From Treponema sp. (lineage in GTDB: Bacteria; Spirochaetota; Spirochaetia; Treponematales; Treponemataceae): a stretch of DNA of 12,833 nucleotides. Shown piece after piece: positions 7,206-12,833 of this stretch. The notes under the pieces are model-generated. The model saw only the letters and a list, made by a program, of their open reading frames with translations. It did not search any database and was not told the origin of the DNA. Positions within the stretch are counted from its first letter, which is position 1. Each line of letters starts with the position of its first letter. The position numbers and the translations under genes are program-made. The stretch is from NCBI GenBank assembly GCA_016297805.1, contig JAEDFX010000068.1, forward strand, positions 1 through 12,833, in the 5' to 3' direction.

Positions 7206-7985
7206 CTATCCAAATATTTCTAATTTGTGTTTAAGGCCCAGTTCATGGATTGTTTTTTCTAATGACTGGGCTTCTTTATTTTCTGTACGAATGTATTCGT
7301 TCAAATCTATTGGAAAACGATTCATGGAAAAATGCTGGAATACAAAAACTTTTTCCCAGTTTTCAGGAGAAGATAAAAGATATGTTGATTTCAGCACATT
7401 TTTATAAGCCCGGAAAATTCCCTTTTCCTTCAATTCAGAATAACCTACCAGCCATAATTCCGTCTGATTATTCTCTGAATCTGCCGCTCTGCACAAGTCT
7501 GTATGAAGCTTTGCAGTTCTCTCTGCCATCCAAATCTGAGATTCTTCTATTAAATCTGCAATCTTCTTTCCACCCTGCTTTGCGATTGTTTTCAGTTGAT
7601 TTGTTTTTGCACTGTGAATTGGAGTTTTATTCAAAATAATTACATTTTTTCTAAAATCTATGTTCAGACAAGGATTCTTTTTGAAATATCCTTCTGCAAT
7701 TTTTCCTGCCTGTCCAACCAGATATTTATTGTTTTTTGCCAGTTGTTCATCTTTTCCAGGGTTGTCACCAATTACAATAAGCCGAATATCATCTTCTGGG
7801 GTAATTTCATCAAGGGCTCGATTATATACAACTGTTGTCTCAAATGGATAATCAGGAGTTTTTGCAGCTATTGCAGCAGCTCTTTGCAGTTCCCTCAGTT
7901 CCGGTGCCAAATCACACCAAACCTGTACTTGTTTTTTTAGTTCTTCCTTAAAATCACAAAAAATTTTCCACTGCTGTTCAGTCAT
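7206..7985 (-). CDS. uracil-DNA-glycosylase-superfamily-like protein
   Basis: A protein of 259 residues resembling the uracil-DNA glycosylase fold. Residues 69-75 form a strand ending VIGDNPGKDEQ (71-81), the counterpart of the family-4/5 loop GExPGxxED. YLVGQAGKIAEGYF (88-101) matches the following VGRAG helix. NVIILNKTPIHSAKT (114-128) matches the second strand and Asn loop. FQHFSMNRF (216-224) matches the HPSPxN-like C-terminal loop. The four-cysteine Fe-S pattern of family 4 is absent (C10, C24, C106 and C165 are scattered). The catalytic loops deviate enough that glycosylase activity is uncertain. The gene is 25 bases after the LysR gene and probably cotranscribed, with its own AAGGAAAAGG ribosome site. 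Its stop is one base from the convergent transferase gene. Confidence 0.65.
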   Translation of the reverse strand: MTEQQWKIFCDFKEELKKQVQVWCDLAPELRELQRAAAIAAKTPDYPFETTVVYNRALDEITPEDDIRLIVIGDNPGKDEQLAKNNKYLVGQAGKIAEGYFKKNPCLNIDFRKNVIILNKTPIHSAKTNQLKTIAKQGGKKIADLIEESQIWMAERTAKLHTDLCRAADSENNQTELWLVGYSELKEKGIFRAYKNVLKSTYLLSSPENWEKVFVFQHFSMNRFPIDLNEYIRTENKEAQSLEKTIHELGLKHKLEIFG

Positions 7986-8010
7986 ATCACATCCTTTTCC
8001 TTTGACATTT

Positions 8011-8901
8011 TTAATAACTCTTAAGAATATTCCATACTGCTTCTTGAATTTTTCTATTTGAACCAGTTCCTGCTATTTCAGCCTTATGGATAAATCCAAC
8101 ATCATAATATCCAAGAATATTTCCTGCAGTATGTACAACAAACTCATCTTTAAACAAACCATTTTCCAGAACAATCTGTGGAACAAGACCTATACCAAGT
8201 CCCAACTGAGCTATGGCAAGAATCGCTTCGTTTCCTTCTGTTTCAGCGGCAATAATTGGTTTTACATTACGAGACTTAATCCACTTATCAAAACGGGAAC
8301 GGGCAAGACCTGTTTTTGGTAAAACAAGAGGAACCGTAGAAAGAATATCCTGAGGTGACCCTTCCAGTTTTGTATATGGTCCTTTTTTTGAAGCAGCATA
8401 AACCAAAGGGGTTTTTACAACACTTACCGTGTCCATAGAAGTCAGTCCGTTTTCTGGAATTGCACCTACAGCCAGCAATGCACGATTCTCTTTTACTGCA
8501 GTAACTGCACCAGCCGGATCACCAGTTTCTACAGAAAGTTGAATGCCTGGATATCGGGCTGTAAGTCGCTTAATAAAATCTGGAAGAATTGAATAGCAGG
8601 CTGTTACAGAAGCATAAACAGGCAGAACACCTTCTACCTGATCTCCATGCCCGGAAAGTTTTTCTGTAAGCTCCTTTTTTTTATTCAACATATCCTGGGC
8701 ATATTTTTCAAAAACAATACCCTGCTGAGTCAGAATCACCTGACGGTTTGTACGATCAACAAGAGAAACACCTGCCTCTTCTTCCAGACGATTAATTACA
8801 CGACTGAGAGCAGAAGGGCTCATATTAAGTTTTGAGGCAGTCTTTCCAAAATGAAGTGTTTTTGCAAGAGTTACAAAGGCTTCTAACTCATAAAAATTCA
8901 T
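8011..8901 (-). CDS. LysR-family transcriptional regulator, IlvY-like
   Basis: A 296-residue LysR-type regulator of normal length. The winged helix-turn-helix is at residues 1-60 (HFGKTASKLNMSPSALSRVINRLEEEAG at 17-44), and the linker helix and the two-part effector-binding domain at about 90-296. The protein resembles the E. coli IlvY sequence as I remember it: HFG in the helix, SPSALSR, the ASVTACYSILP entry to the effector domain, TGDPA, and a GLGIGLVPQIVLEN segment. IlvY activates ilvC in response to acetohydroxy acids. Here the divergent gene is not ilvC but a secreted repeat protein, so the target has either changed or lies elsewhere. Start ATG 8901 follows AGGT. The promoter overlaps that of the divergent gene, the usual arrangement for LysR autoregulation. 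Confidence 0.85.
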   Translation of the reverse strand: MNFYELEAFVTLAKTLHFGKTASKLNMSPSALSRVINRLEEEAGVSLVDRTNRQVILTQQGIVFEKYAQDMLNKKKELTEKLSGHGDQVEGVLPVYASVTACYSILPDFIKRLTARYPGIQLSVETGDPAGAVTAVKENRALLAVGAIPENGLTSMDTVSVVKTPLVYAASKKGPYTKLEGSPQDILSTVPLVLPKTGLARSRFDKWIKSRNVKPIIAAETEGNEAILAIAQLGLGIGLVPQIVLENGLFKDEFVVHTAGNILGYYDVGFIHKAEIAGTGSNRKIQEAVWNILKSY

Positions 8902-8914
8902 AAATTTTTCTTAC

Positions 8915-8931
8915 CTATTGACCGATAATAG
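8915..8931. promoter_or_regulatory. dyad CTATT-N7-AATAG, putative LysR binding site
   Basis: CTATT (8915-8919) and AATAG (8927-8931) form a perfect five-base dyad. The site contains a T-N11-A spacing (T8918 to A8930), the LysR-box form. It covers the -35 box of the rightward promoter and the -10/start region of the leftward LysR promoter. Binding would therefore affect both genes. Occupancy is inferred. Confidence 0.4.
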
Positions 8932-8945
8932 TATAAATTAATAAT
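8918..8945 (+). promoter_or_regulatory. promoter for the secreted repeat-protein operon
   Basis: TTGACC (8918-8923), a 16-base spacer and AATAAT (8940-8945) predict a start near 8952. The leader of about 27 bases ends with GGGAGG (8969-8974), four bases before ATG 8979. It overlaps the leftward LysR promoter. Confidence 0.5.
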
Positions 8946-8958
8946 GCTACTTACGCAA
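8930..8958 (-). promoter_or_regulatory. promoter of the IlvY-like regulator gene
   Basis: On the minus strand, TTGCGT (8953-8958), exactly 17 bases and TATACT (8930-8935) predict a start near 8923 and a leader of about 22 bases. The whole element lies face to face over the rightward promoter. Confidence 0.55.
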
Positions 8959-8967
8959 ATTAGCATT
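8943..8967. promoter_or_regulatory. perfect dyad AATGCTA-N11-TAGCATT
   Basis: Seven-base arms at 8943-8949 and 8961-8967 match perfectly around eleven bases. The dyad covers the rightward -10 box and start point and encloses the LysR -35 box. Its right arm ends two bases before the GGGAGG ribosome site. It could be a second operator half for the LysR tetramer, or a 5' mRNA hairpin beside the ribosome site. Confidence 0.45.
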
Positions 8968-8978
8968 CGGGAGGTTAT

Positions 8979-9809
8979 ATGAAAAAATTATTGTCATTTG
9001 TTTTGGCCGCTGGATTAAGCTTATCACTTTTCGCAGCTGACATCTTTACTTACGCCCCTTTAACAGGAAATGTTAAAAAGTATACAGAAACTGAATTTTC
9101 AATTGCATCAAAATTCGGTAATTACTTTAGAACTCCAAGTGTAAAGTATTCTCACCTCTTTGATGAAAATGGAAGGGAAATTGAATTAAACGAATTAACA
9201 CCTAGAGACGCAGTTGTTACAAAACTAGTTTCAGTTTATGACGAAGATGGTAATCTTTCAGAACAGTCTTTCACAAATTCTGATGGTGATTTGGTTTGGA
9301 AAACAAAAATCACTTATAAAGATGGATTAAAGGTTGATCTTTCTGAATATGATGCAAAAGACAACTTAAAAGACCGAACTATCTACACTTATGAAAATAA
9401 TCTTTTAATTGACGAAACTTCTTATGATGGCGAAGGTGCTTTGCTTTGGAAAACAATCTACAAGTATAATACAAATGGAAAATTGGAAACAATTTCTGAA
9501 TATAATGCTGATGGTTCTTTAAGTGAAGAAAAAATCTATGCTTACAATGAAACTGGAGCAATTGATACTATCACTTATTTTGACAGTTTCTATGGGAACC
9601 AGACTCAGGATGTTTTCCGCTATGGAACAAACAACATTCTTAATGAAATTACTGGTTACGATTCAACAAAAAAAGTTGTAAAACGTGTACTTCTTAAGTA
9701 TGACACAACTGGAAATGTAAACAAGGTTTCTGTTTATAATGTTGCAGAAAAATTCGGAACAACTGTAAACGAACTGGCTGAAATGTCTGAATACGTTTAC
9801 GAATACTAA
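8979..9809 (+). CDS. secreted YD-like tandem-repeat protein, unknown function
   Basis: A protein of 276 residues with a clear signal peptide (MKKLLSFVLAAGLSLSLFA, 1-19, cleaved near A19/A20) and no lipobox cysteine. Residues about 80-255 are short beta-strand repeats of about 20-25 residues with the pattern aromatic-Y/D-x-x-G-x-L/I-x-x-x (for example YDEDGNLSE, YNTNGKLET, YNADGSLSE, YDTTGNVNK). They resemble the YD/RHS-type or MORN-like repeats of surface proteins. A longer repeat is also visible: GDLVWKT (103-109) returns as GALLWKT (153-159). The start is fixed by GGGAGG. It is the first gene of a tight run and is divergent from the IlvY-like gene, which may control it. Location is probably periplasmic or outer surface. 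No enzymatic domain is present. Confidence 0.75.
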   Translation: MKKLLSFVLAAGLSLSLFAADIFTYAPLTGNVKKYTETEFSIASKFGNYFRTPSVKYSHLFDENGREIELNELTPRDAVVTKLVSVYDEDGNLSEQSFTNSDGDLVWKTKITYKDGLKVDLSEYDAKDNLKDRTIYTYENNLLIDETSYDGEGALLWKTIYKYNTNGKLETISEYNADGSLSEEKIYAYNETGAIDTITYFDSFYGNQTQDVFRYGTNNILNEITGYDSTKKVVKRVLLKYDTTGNVNKVSVYNVAEKFGTTVNELAEMSEYVYEY

Positions 9810-9820
9810 CAGAGTCTTCC

Positions 9821-9922
9821 ATGGCAGAAATTTACGAATTCGTTAAGACTTGTGGAACATATTATTTGGCAACTGCCACAATTTCTAGCTTTTCTGCAGC
9901 ACCAAAATTTGTTAAATTCTAA
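9821..9922 (+). pseudogene. 33-codon internally deleted pyridoxamine 5'-phosphate oxidase-like gene
   Basis: The 33 residues join two ends of one family. MAEIYEFVKTCGTYYLAT matches the N-terminus and ATISSFSAAPKFVKF the C-terminus of small FMN-binding proteins of the pyridoxamine-phosphate-oxidase-like (NimA/general-stress) family, which I recall as about 125-130 residues. The whole FMN-binding middle, roughly 95 residues, is missing, so the product cannot be an oxidase. The junction lies in 9869-9880 (GCAACTGCCACA). There the N-terminal 'LAT' and the C-terminal 'ATAT' could share bases, consistent with deletion by short homology. The frame is intact from start to stop. It begins 11 bases after the repeat-protein gene and ends three bases before the DUF2156 start. 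It has no convincing ribosome site. It may still be translated by read-on from the gene before it. Confidence 0.7.
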
Positions 9923-9925
9923 TTA

Positions 9926-10837
9926 ATGATTTTTTCATGTGATGTAAACGCGGCAAATAACTATTTTCTTAAAACTCAGGGTAAAATTCTTGAAAAAGAA
10001 GTGAATGGCTTTATTTTCCGCGAATACATTGGAAATGGTAAAAATCGTAACGGGTGGTTGTTTCCTAAGGAATATGGAAATTTGTCCGCGTTATCCCAAG
10101 AAGCTATCACCCAGCTAAAAATCTATCTTCAATCTTTGTTAAATATTGATTTTCATCCTAATTTCATTTTGCTTACAGAAGAACAAAAAGAAACTCTTAG
10201 TTCCTGCATTAATGAAAATTTTCCAGAATATAAAATAAGCTTTGAATCTGATGAAGGTGACAGTGATTACATTTACAGTGTAGAAAAAATGTCTGCTTTA
10301 CCAGGCAAGGATTTTCAGAAAAAACGAAACCATGTCAGCAGATTTCTGCGAACTTATGGTAACAACTGGAAATTTGTTTTAGTTGATGGAAGCCCCGAAA
10401 ATGAATCTAAATTAAAAGATTTTCAGAAAATATATTTACAATGGAAAGAAAATCATAATCAGGAAAATGATGATTTTTTAACTTCGGAAGAAAAATCTTT
10501 TAATATTTCCATTGATTGGAACACCTTTGTGGAACTTAATCTAATCGGTGGGATTTTGTTCACTAATGGTAAACCTGGAGCTTTTTTACTAGCTAGTTTT
10601 ACAGGCCCAGAATGCCTTAATATTCATTTTGAGAAATGTGTTGATGAAGTTGCAGATAACGGCGGTCTGGCAGTTTTGAATCAGCAGTTTGCTAAATCAG
10701 TTCAGGAAAGATTTCCTCAATGCAAATATTTAAATCGTGAAGAAGATTTGAATATACCGGGACTAAGAAAATCCAAGCTATCCTATAAACCTGAATTTAT
10801 GATTAAGAAATATTTTGGAGAAATGAAGACAAAATGA
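9926..10837 (+). CDS. DUF2156 protein (phosphatidylglycerol lysyltransferase C-domain-like, GNAT fold)
   Basis: A 303-residue protein of the DUF2156/LPG-synthase C-terminal type. Relatives use a double GNAT fold and aminoacyl-tRNA to modify lipids or peptides. The most typical segments are YIYSVEKMSALPGKDFQKKRNHVSRFLR (115-142), the GGILFTNGKPGAFLLASF block (208-225) and LNREEDLNIPGLRKSKLSYKPEFMIKKY (269-296). There are no transmembrane helices, so this is the stand-alone cytoplasmic form, not full MprF. The region before the GFIFREY strand (28-34) looks shorter than in relatives I remember, so the N-terminus may be trimmed. No Shine-Dalgarno site precedes ATG 9926. The start sits three bases after the stop of the oxidase remnant, so translation probably depends on coupling. 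It overlaps the following ORF by ATGA. The substrate is unknown. Confidence 0.75.
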   Translation: MIFSCDVNAANNYFLKTQGKILEKEVNGFIFREYIGNGKNRNGWLFPKEYGNLSALSQEAITQLKIYLQSLLNIDFHPNFILLTEEQKETLSSCINENFPEYKISFESDEGDSDYIYSVEKMSALPGKDFQKKRNHVSRFLRTYGNNWKFVLVDGSPENESKLKDFQKIYLQWKENHNQENDDFLTSEEKSFNISIDWNTFVELNLIGGILFTNGKPGAFLLASFTGPECLNIHFEKCVDEVADNGGLAVLNQQFAKSVQERFPQCKYLNREEDLNIPGLRKSKLSYKPEFMIKKYFGEMKTK

Positions 10838-11040
10838 TTTACGATATAACACAACCACTTTTTGAATGTAATGTAACCGCCGGAGATGCTGAAAAAATAC
10901 TAGAAAAAGCAAAGGCTGCAGGTGCAGGTAAAAGAATTCTGATTAAGGGAAAATCGGTGGTAACTCTGGAGGCAGCAAAAGTTTTTGCGACCGCTGGTGT
11001 AGATGGTGCTCCTTGTCGGGCTGTACTTTTAGATAAATAA
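10834..11040 (+). pseudogene. 68-codon doubly deleted metal-dependent cyclase (kynurenine-formamidase-like) gene
   Basis: The product is three pieces of one family in the right order. MIYDITQPLFECNV is the usual N-terminus. DAEKILEKAKAAGAGKRILI to KVFATAGV (18-56) matches the central helix-strand-helix. DGAPCRAVLLDK (57-68) matches the C-terminus, which in relatives follows a LNLGG loop. I recall family members of about 210-220 residues, so roughly 150 are absent, including the HxGTHxDxPxHF metal-binding motif. The protein cannot be catalytic. The junctions lie near 10873-10884 and 10996-11004, and both contain ACCGCYGG followed shortly by GAT. The reading frame is kept through both. The start overlaps the DUF2156 stop (ATGA). 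I am fairly sure of the family and cannot say whether the small product has a use. Confidence 0.7.
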
Positions 11041-11149
11041 TCAGATTGCTTTATTGTTGATTAAAAAATCATTGTTTAGTGCCAAAGTTTGTGCGCAATT
11101 TTTTTAGCTGGCTACTAATATTGCAATACTTAACAAATTAAAATAAATT

Positions 11150-11917
11150 ATGAAAACAAAAATTCTTCTTGTCGATTTAGATCTTACTTTACTCCACAGT
11201 GATGGCACTCTTTCTGAAAGAAATATTAAAGCCCTTAAAAAATGTCAGGAATTGGGAATTCTGGTTGGTTTTTGCACCAGCCGAGGTAAACCAGGTATTA
11301 AGGAATATGCAGAATTGGCAAAACCCCAGTTATGGATTTGTAACGCTGGTGCCAGTATTTATCATAATGGGGAATTGATTCATTTAGAAAATTTTTCCAT
11401 TGAAGATACTAGAAGTCTTCTTAATAAAGTATATGATGTATGTGGTTCTGATGTAGAAATTACTGTAGACACATTAAATGACATTTACTGGAATCGGCTT
11501 AACAATAAAAGTACTCAGTATATGACAGATTCAAAATATGATGATTGCAGGAATTTTCCTGAACCTGCTATGAAATTCTGTGTTCAAACCACTGATGCAG
11601 AAAAAGCTTCAGCAATTGTGTCTGATTTTCCAAACTGCAGTGCCATCCCCTTTAGCGATATTCCATGGTATAAATTCAGTCCAAAAACTGCCACAAAGGA
11701 AAATGCTGTCCTGTTTTTAGAAAAACATTTTAATATTCCAACCAGCCAGATGATTTCTTTTGGTGATGATTTTGCAGATATGGGTATGCTGAAAACTACA
11801 GGAATTGGAGTTGCTATGGGAAATGCAATTCCAGAAGTAAAAGCTATTGCAAATGCACAGACATTAACCTGTGATGAAGATGGAGTTGCTGATTATATCG
11901 AAAAAAATATTTTTTAA
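11150..11917 (+). CDS. Cof-type (HAD-IIB) phosphatase
   Basis: A 255-residue haloacid-dehalogenase-superfamily hydrolase of the Cof/HAD-IIB kind, full length for the family. Motif I is DLDLT, with nucleophile D9 and acid D11 (the usual DxDGT has Leu for Gly here). Motif II is T43 in CTSRG. The motif III lysine is K183 in KTATKENAV. Motif IV is GDDFAD (D206, D210). The cap domain occupies about residues 80-175. Substrates of this group are small sugar phosphates, nucleotides or FMN-like phosphates and cannot be chosen from sequence. There is no Shine-Dalgarno site before ATG 11150, where the sequence is A+T-rich. The 109-base gap before it shows only weak promoter-like hexamers. The stop follows a run of six T (11910-11915). 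Confidence 0.85.
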   Translation: MKTKILLVDLDLTLLHSDGTLSERNIKALKKCQELGILVGFCTSRGKPGIKEYAELAKPQLWICNAGASIYHNGELIHLENFSIEDTRSLLNKVYDVCGSDVEITVDTLNDIYWNRLNNKSTQYMTDSKYDDCRNFPEPAMKFCVQTTDAEKASAIVSDFPNCSAIPFSDIPWYKFSPKTATKENAVLFLEKHFNIPTSQMISFGDDFADMGMLKTTGIGVAMGNAIPEVKAIANAQTLTCDEDGVADYIEKNIF

Positions 11918-12053
11918 GGAAGATAATTTTACTCTCTCGGAAGAACGTTCTCAGCAGCTCTACGAAGAATTCACTCGGGATATTCTTAATGGAGTATACG
12001 AAGATCTTTTTGATTTTACCCAGGATTTTTCTGCCAGCTTACCTATAGAATAA
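11871..12053 (+). CDS. doubtful small acidic ORF overlapping the HAD gene end
   Basis: An open frame of up to 60 codons starting at GTG 11871 (or ATG 11874/11880) inside the HAD gene, one frame over. Only the part after the HAD stop looks protein-like: KEDNFTLSEERSQQLYEEF and onward, amphipathic and acidic, about 45 residues. There is no ribosome site. The HAD frame and this frame are one base apart across the T6 run at 11910-11915. With one T fewer, the HAD protein would continue into this segment. It is therefore either a coupled small gene, a C-terminal extension reached by slippage or separated by a one-base insertion, or a decayed fragment. It overlaps the convergent gene's end by 15 bases. 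Confidence 0.3.
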   Translation: MMKMELLIISKKIFFKEDNFTLSEERSQQLYEEFTRDILNGVYEDLFDFTQDFSASLPIE

Positions 12054-12794
12054 TTTTTCATAGATTCTTTGAAGCTGTTTTGCACAAGCCAGTCGATTCA
12101 GTTCTTCTTCAGATACTTCCTGAGTAAGAACTTTTTCTAAAAGACTGTCAGCATATGGCTGGATGATTTTTTCATAAATCTGATTTTTAGAGGAATCATC
12201 CAAAGAATCATATATCTGTTTTATAAATTTTTTGAATTTAAGATTTATATCTGCTTTCTCGACTTTAGAAATAATCATATCGCAAGCTGCAGTTAAATCA
12301 GAATTGATGGAATTATTAGTTTTATAGGTTTCTGCCATTTCTGCAAAGGTACCGTAATAAAAATCATCATTTTCGAAAGTGCCAAGATAACAGTTCAAAA
12401 GCAAACCTAATCGGGAAACATTGTAGTATTCAGTTACAAGAATTTTTCCATCTTCAGAATTTGTATCTATAGCTTGAAGTGATGTATCAAGAAGACTTAA
12501 ATATTCAAATACACTTTCAAGAATCACTTCCCTTTCTTCCGGTTCACAGTTTTCTACCACATGAATCATAACAGCTTCATTTGAAGTTTCCTTTTTAAGA
12601 CTTTCAGTTTTTGAAAGTTCAATTTTCATGTTATCAAGAATGTCACCAATATTCTGAACGGTTTTTAAAGAATTCTGATTATTTGAGTTATCATGGTGCT
12701 TTTGCATATAGGCCTGATATTTAGCCATAACTGACATCAAAAAACCTAGAGGACTTGATTTGAAATTTTCTGCCGAAGTGTCTATTGTCTGCAT
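12039..12794 (-). CDS. helical cytoplasmic protein, unknown function
   Basis: A 251-residue protein that I do not recognise. It is mainly charged amphipathic helices, with no signal peptide, membrane helix or recognisable catalytic motif. The N-terminal 30 residues contain MSVMAKYQAYMQKHH. The rest is acidic, with regular heptad-like leucines (DILDNMKIELSKTESLKK, YIL/SVFEYLSLLDTSLQAI), and ends ACAKQLQRIYEKLFYR. ATG 12794 has no Shine-Dalgarno site. A TATTAT box on the minus strand about ten bases upstream might give a very short leader, and internal ATG codons in the MSVMAKY segment are alternatives. The length and the lack of competing frames make it a credible gene. The neighbours give no clue to its role. 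Confidence 0.65.
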   Translation of the reverse strand: MQTIDTSAENFKSSPLGFLMSVMAKYQAYMQKHHDNSNNQNSLKTVQNIGDILDNMKIELSKTESLKKETSNEAVMIHVVENCEPEEREVILESVFEYLSLLDTSLQAIDTNSEDGKILVTEYYNVSRLGLLLNCYLGTFENDDFYYGTFAEMAETYKTNNSINSDLTAACDMIISKVEKADINLKFKKFIKQIYDSLDDSSKNQIYEKIIQPYADSLLEKVLTQEVSEEELNRLACAKQLQRIYEKLFYR

Positions 12795-12817
12795 GCTTGT
12801 AAGAATAATATATATTT

Positions 12818-12822
12818 GGAGG
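12818..12822 (+). promoter_or_regulatory. ribosome binding site of a gene beyond the right edge
   Basis: GGAGG followed by AAATAAAAGAA at the window end, in the same style as the strong site at 8969-8974. A rightward gene probably starts just outside, divergent from the helical protein gene. Confidence 0.4.
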
Positions 12823-12833
12823 AAATAAAAGAA

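Noticed and set aside
7225..7940. Several plus-strand open frames across this stretch
   Set aside because: They are antisense to the UDG-like gene, show no ribosome sites or family resemblance, and have cysteine/phenylalanine-rich shadow composition.
11084..11105. Possible intrinsic terminator (AAAGTTTG-TGCG-CAATTTTT) after the cyclase remnant
   Set aside because: The stem is almost all A-T with a mismatch and a wobble, and few T bases remain beyond the arm. It is too weak to call.
11089..11118. Promoter-like TTGTGC-18-TACTAA before the HAD gene
   Set aside because: It matches poorly, with an over-long spacer in A+T-rich sequence where such matches are common.

Overview
The window is low in G+C, densely coded, and contains no RNA genes, insertion sequences or CRISPR arrays that I can see. 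Several features fit a spirochaete of the Treponema group (gut or rumen type): a bacterial Rsm22-family protein, the style of the export/chain-length pair, strong GGAGG ribosome sites, and Treponema-like forms of several proteins. I made this assignment from remembered protein families, not a search, so it is moderate.

Layout. (1) 33-1322 (+): an Rsm22/METTL17-type ribosomal assembly protein. One base separates it from a convergent small four-helix membrane protein (1324-1746, -). (2) 6006-1920 (-): a compact three-gene operon encoding a Wzz-like chain-length protein, a Wza/OPX-like SLBB export protein, and a CrtI-like FAD oxidoreductase that overlaps the export gene by ATGA. (3) 6155-7204 (+): divergent from that operon, a WecA/TagO-like lipid-linked sugar-phosphate transferase. 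It has a near-consensus promoter so close to its ATG that the mRNA may be leaderless. Together (2) and (3) look like the initiation, length-control and export parts of a surface polysaccharide locus. (4) 8901-7206 (-): an IlvY-like LysR regulator followed by a uracil-DNA-glycosylase-fold protein. (5) 8979-11040 (+): a tight run of four reading frames driven from a promoter that overlaps the LysR promoter. They are a secreted YD-like repeat protein, a 33-codon remnant of a pyridoxamine-phosphate-oxidase-like protein, a DUF2156 (lysyl-PG synthase C-domain-like) protein, and a 68-codon remnant of a metal-dependent cyclase. (6) 11150-11917 (+): a Cof-type HAD phosphatase, a doubtful small acidic ORF after it, and an unrecognised helical protein on the minus strand (12794-12039). 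A ribosome site at the right edge belongs to a gene beyond the window.

The most unusual part is 9821-11040. Two neighbouring genes have each lost their catalytic cores by internal deletions: one in the oxidase-like gene and apparently two in the cyclase. Yet both keep their original start, original C-terminus and reading frame. Both remnants are translationally packed around the intact DUF2156 gene, which has no ribosome site of its own. This suggests the miniature ORFs are kept as coupling or leader ORFs, or that this lineage shrinks genes by frame-preserving deletion. Other points of interest are overlapping divergent promoters with two dyads between the LysR gene and the secreted repeat protein, a dyad inside the promoter of the small membrane protein, and a tandem pair of degenerate 24-bp REP-like elements at 1863-1909.
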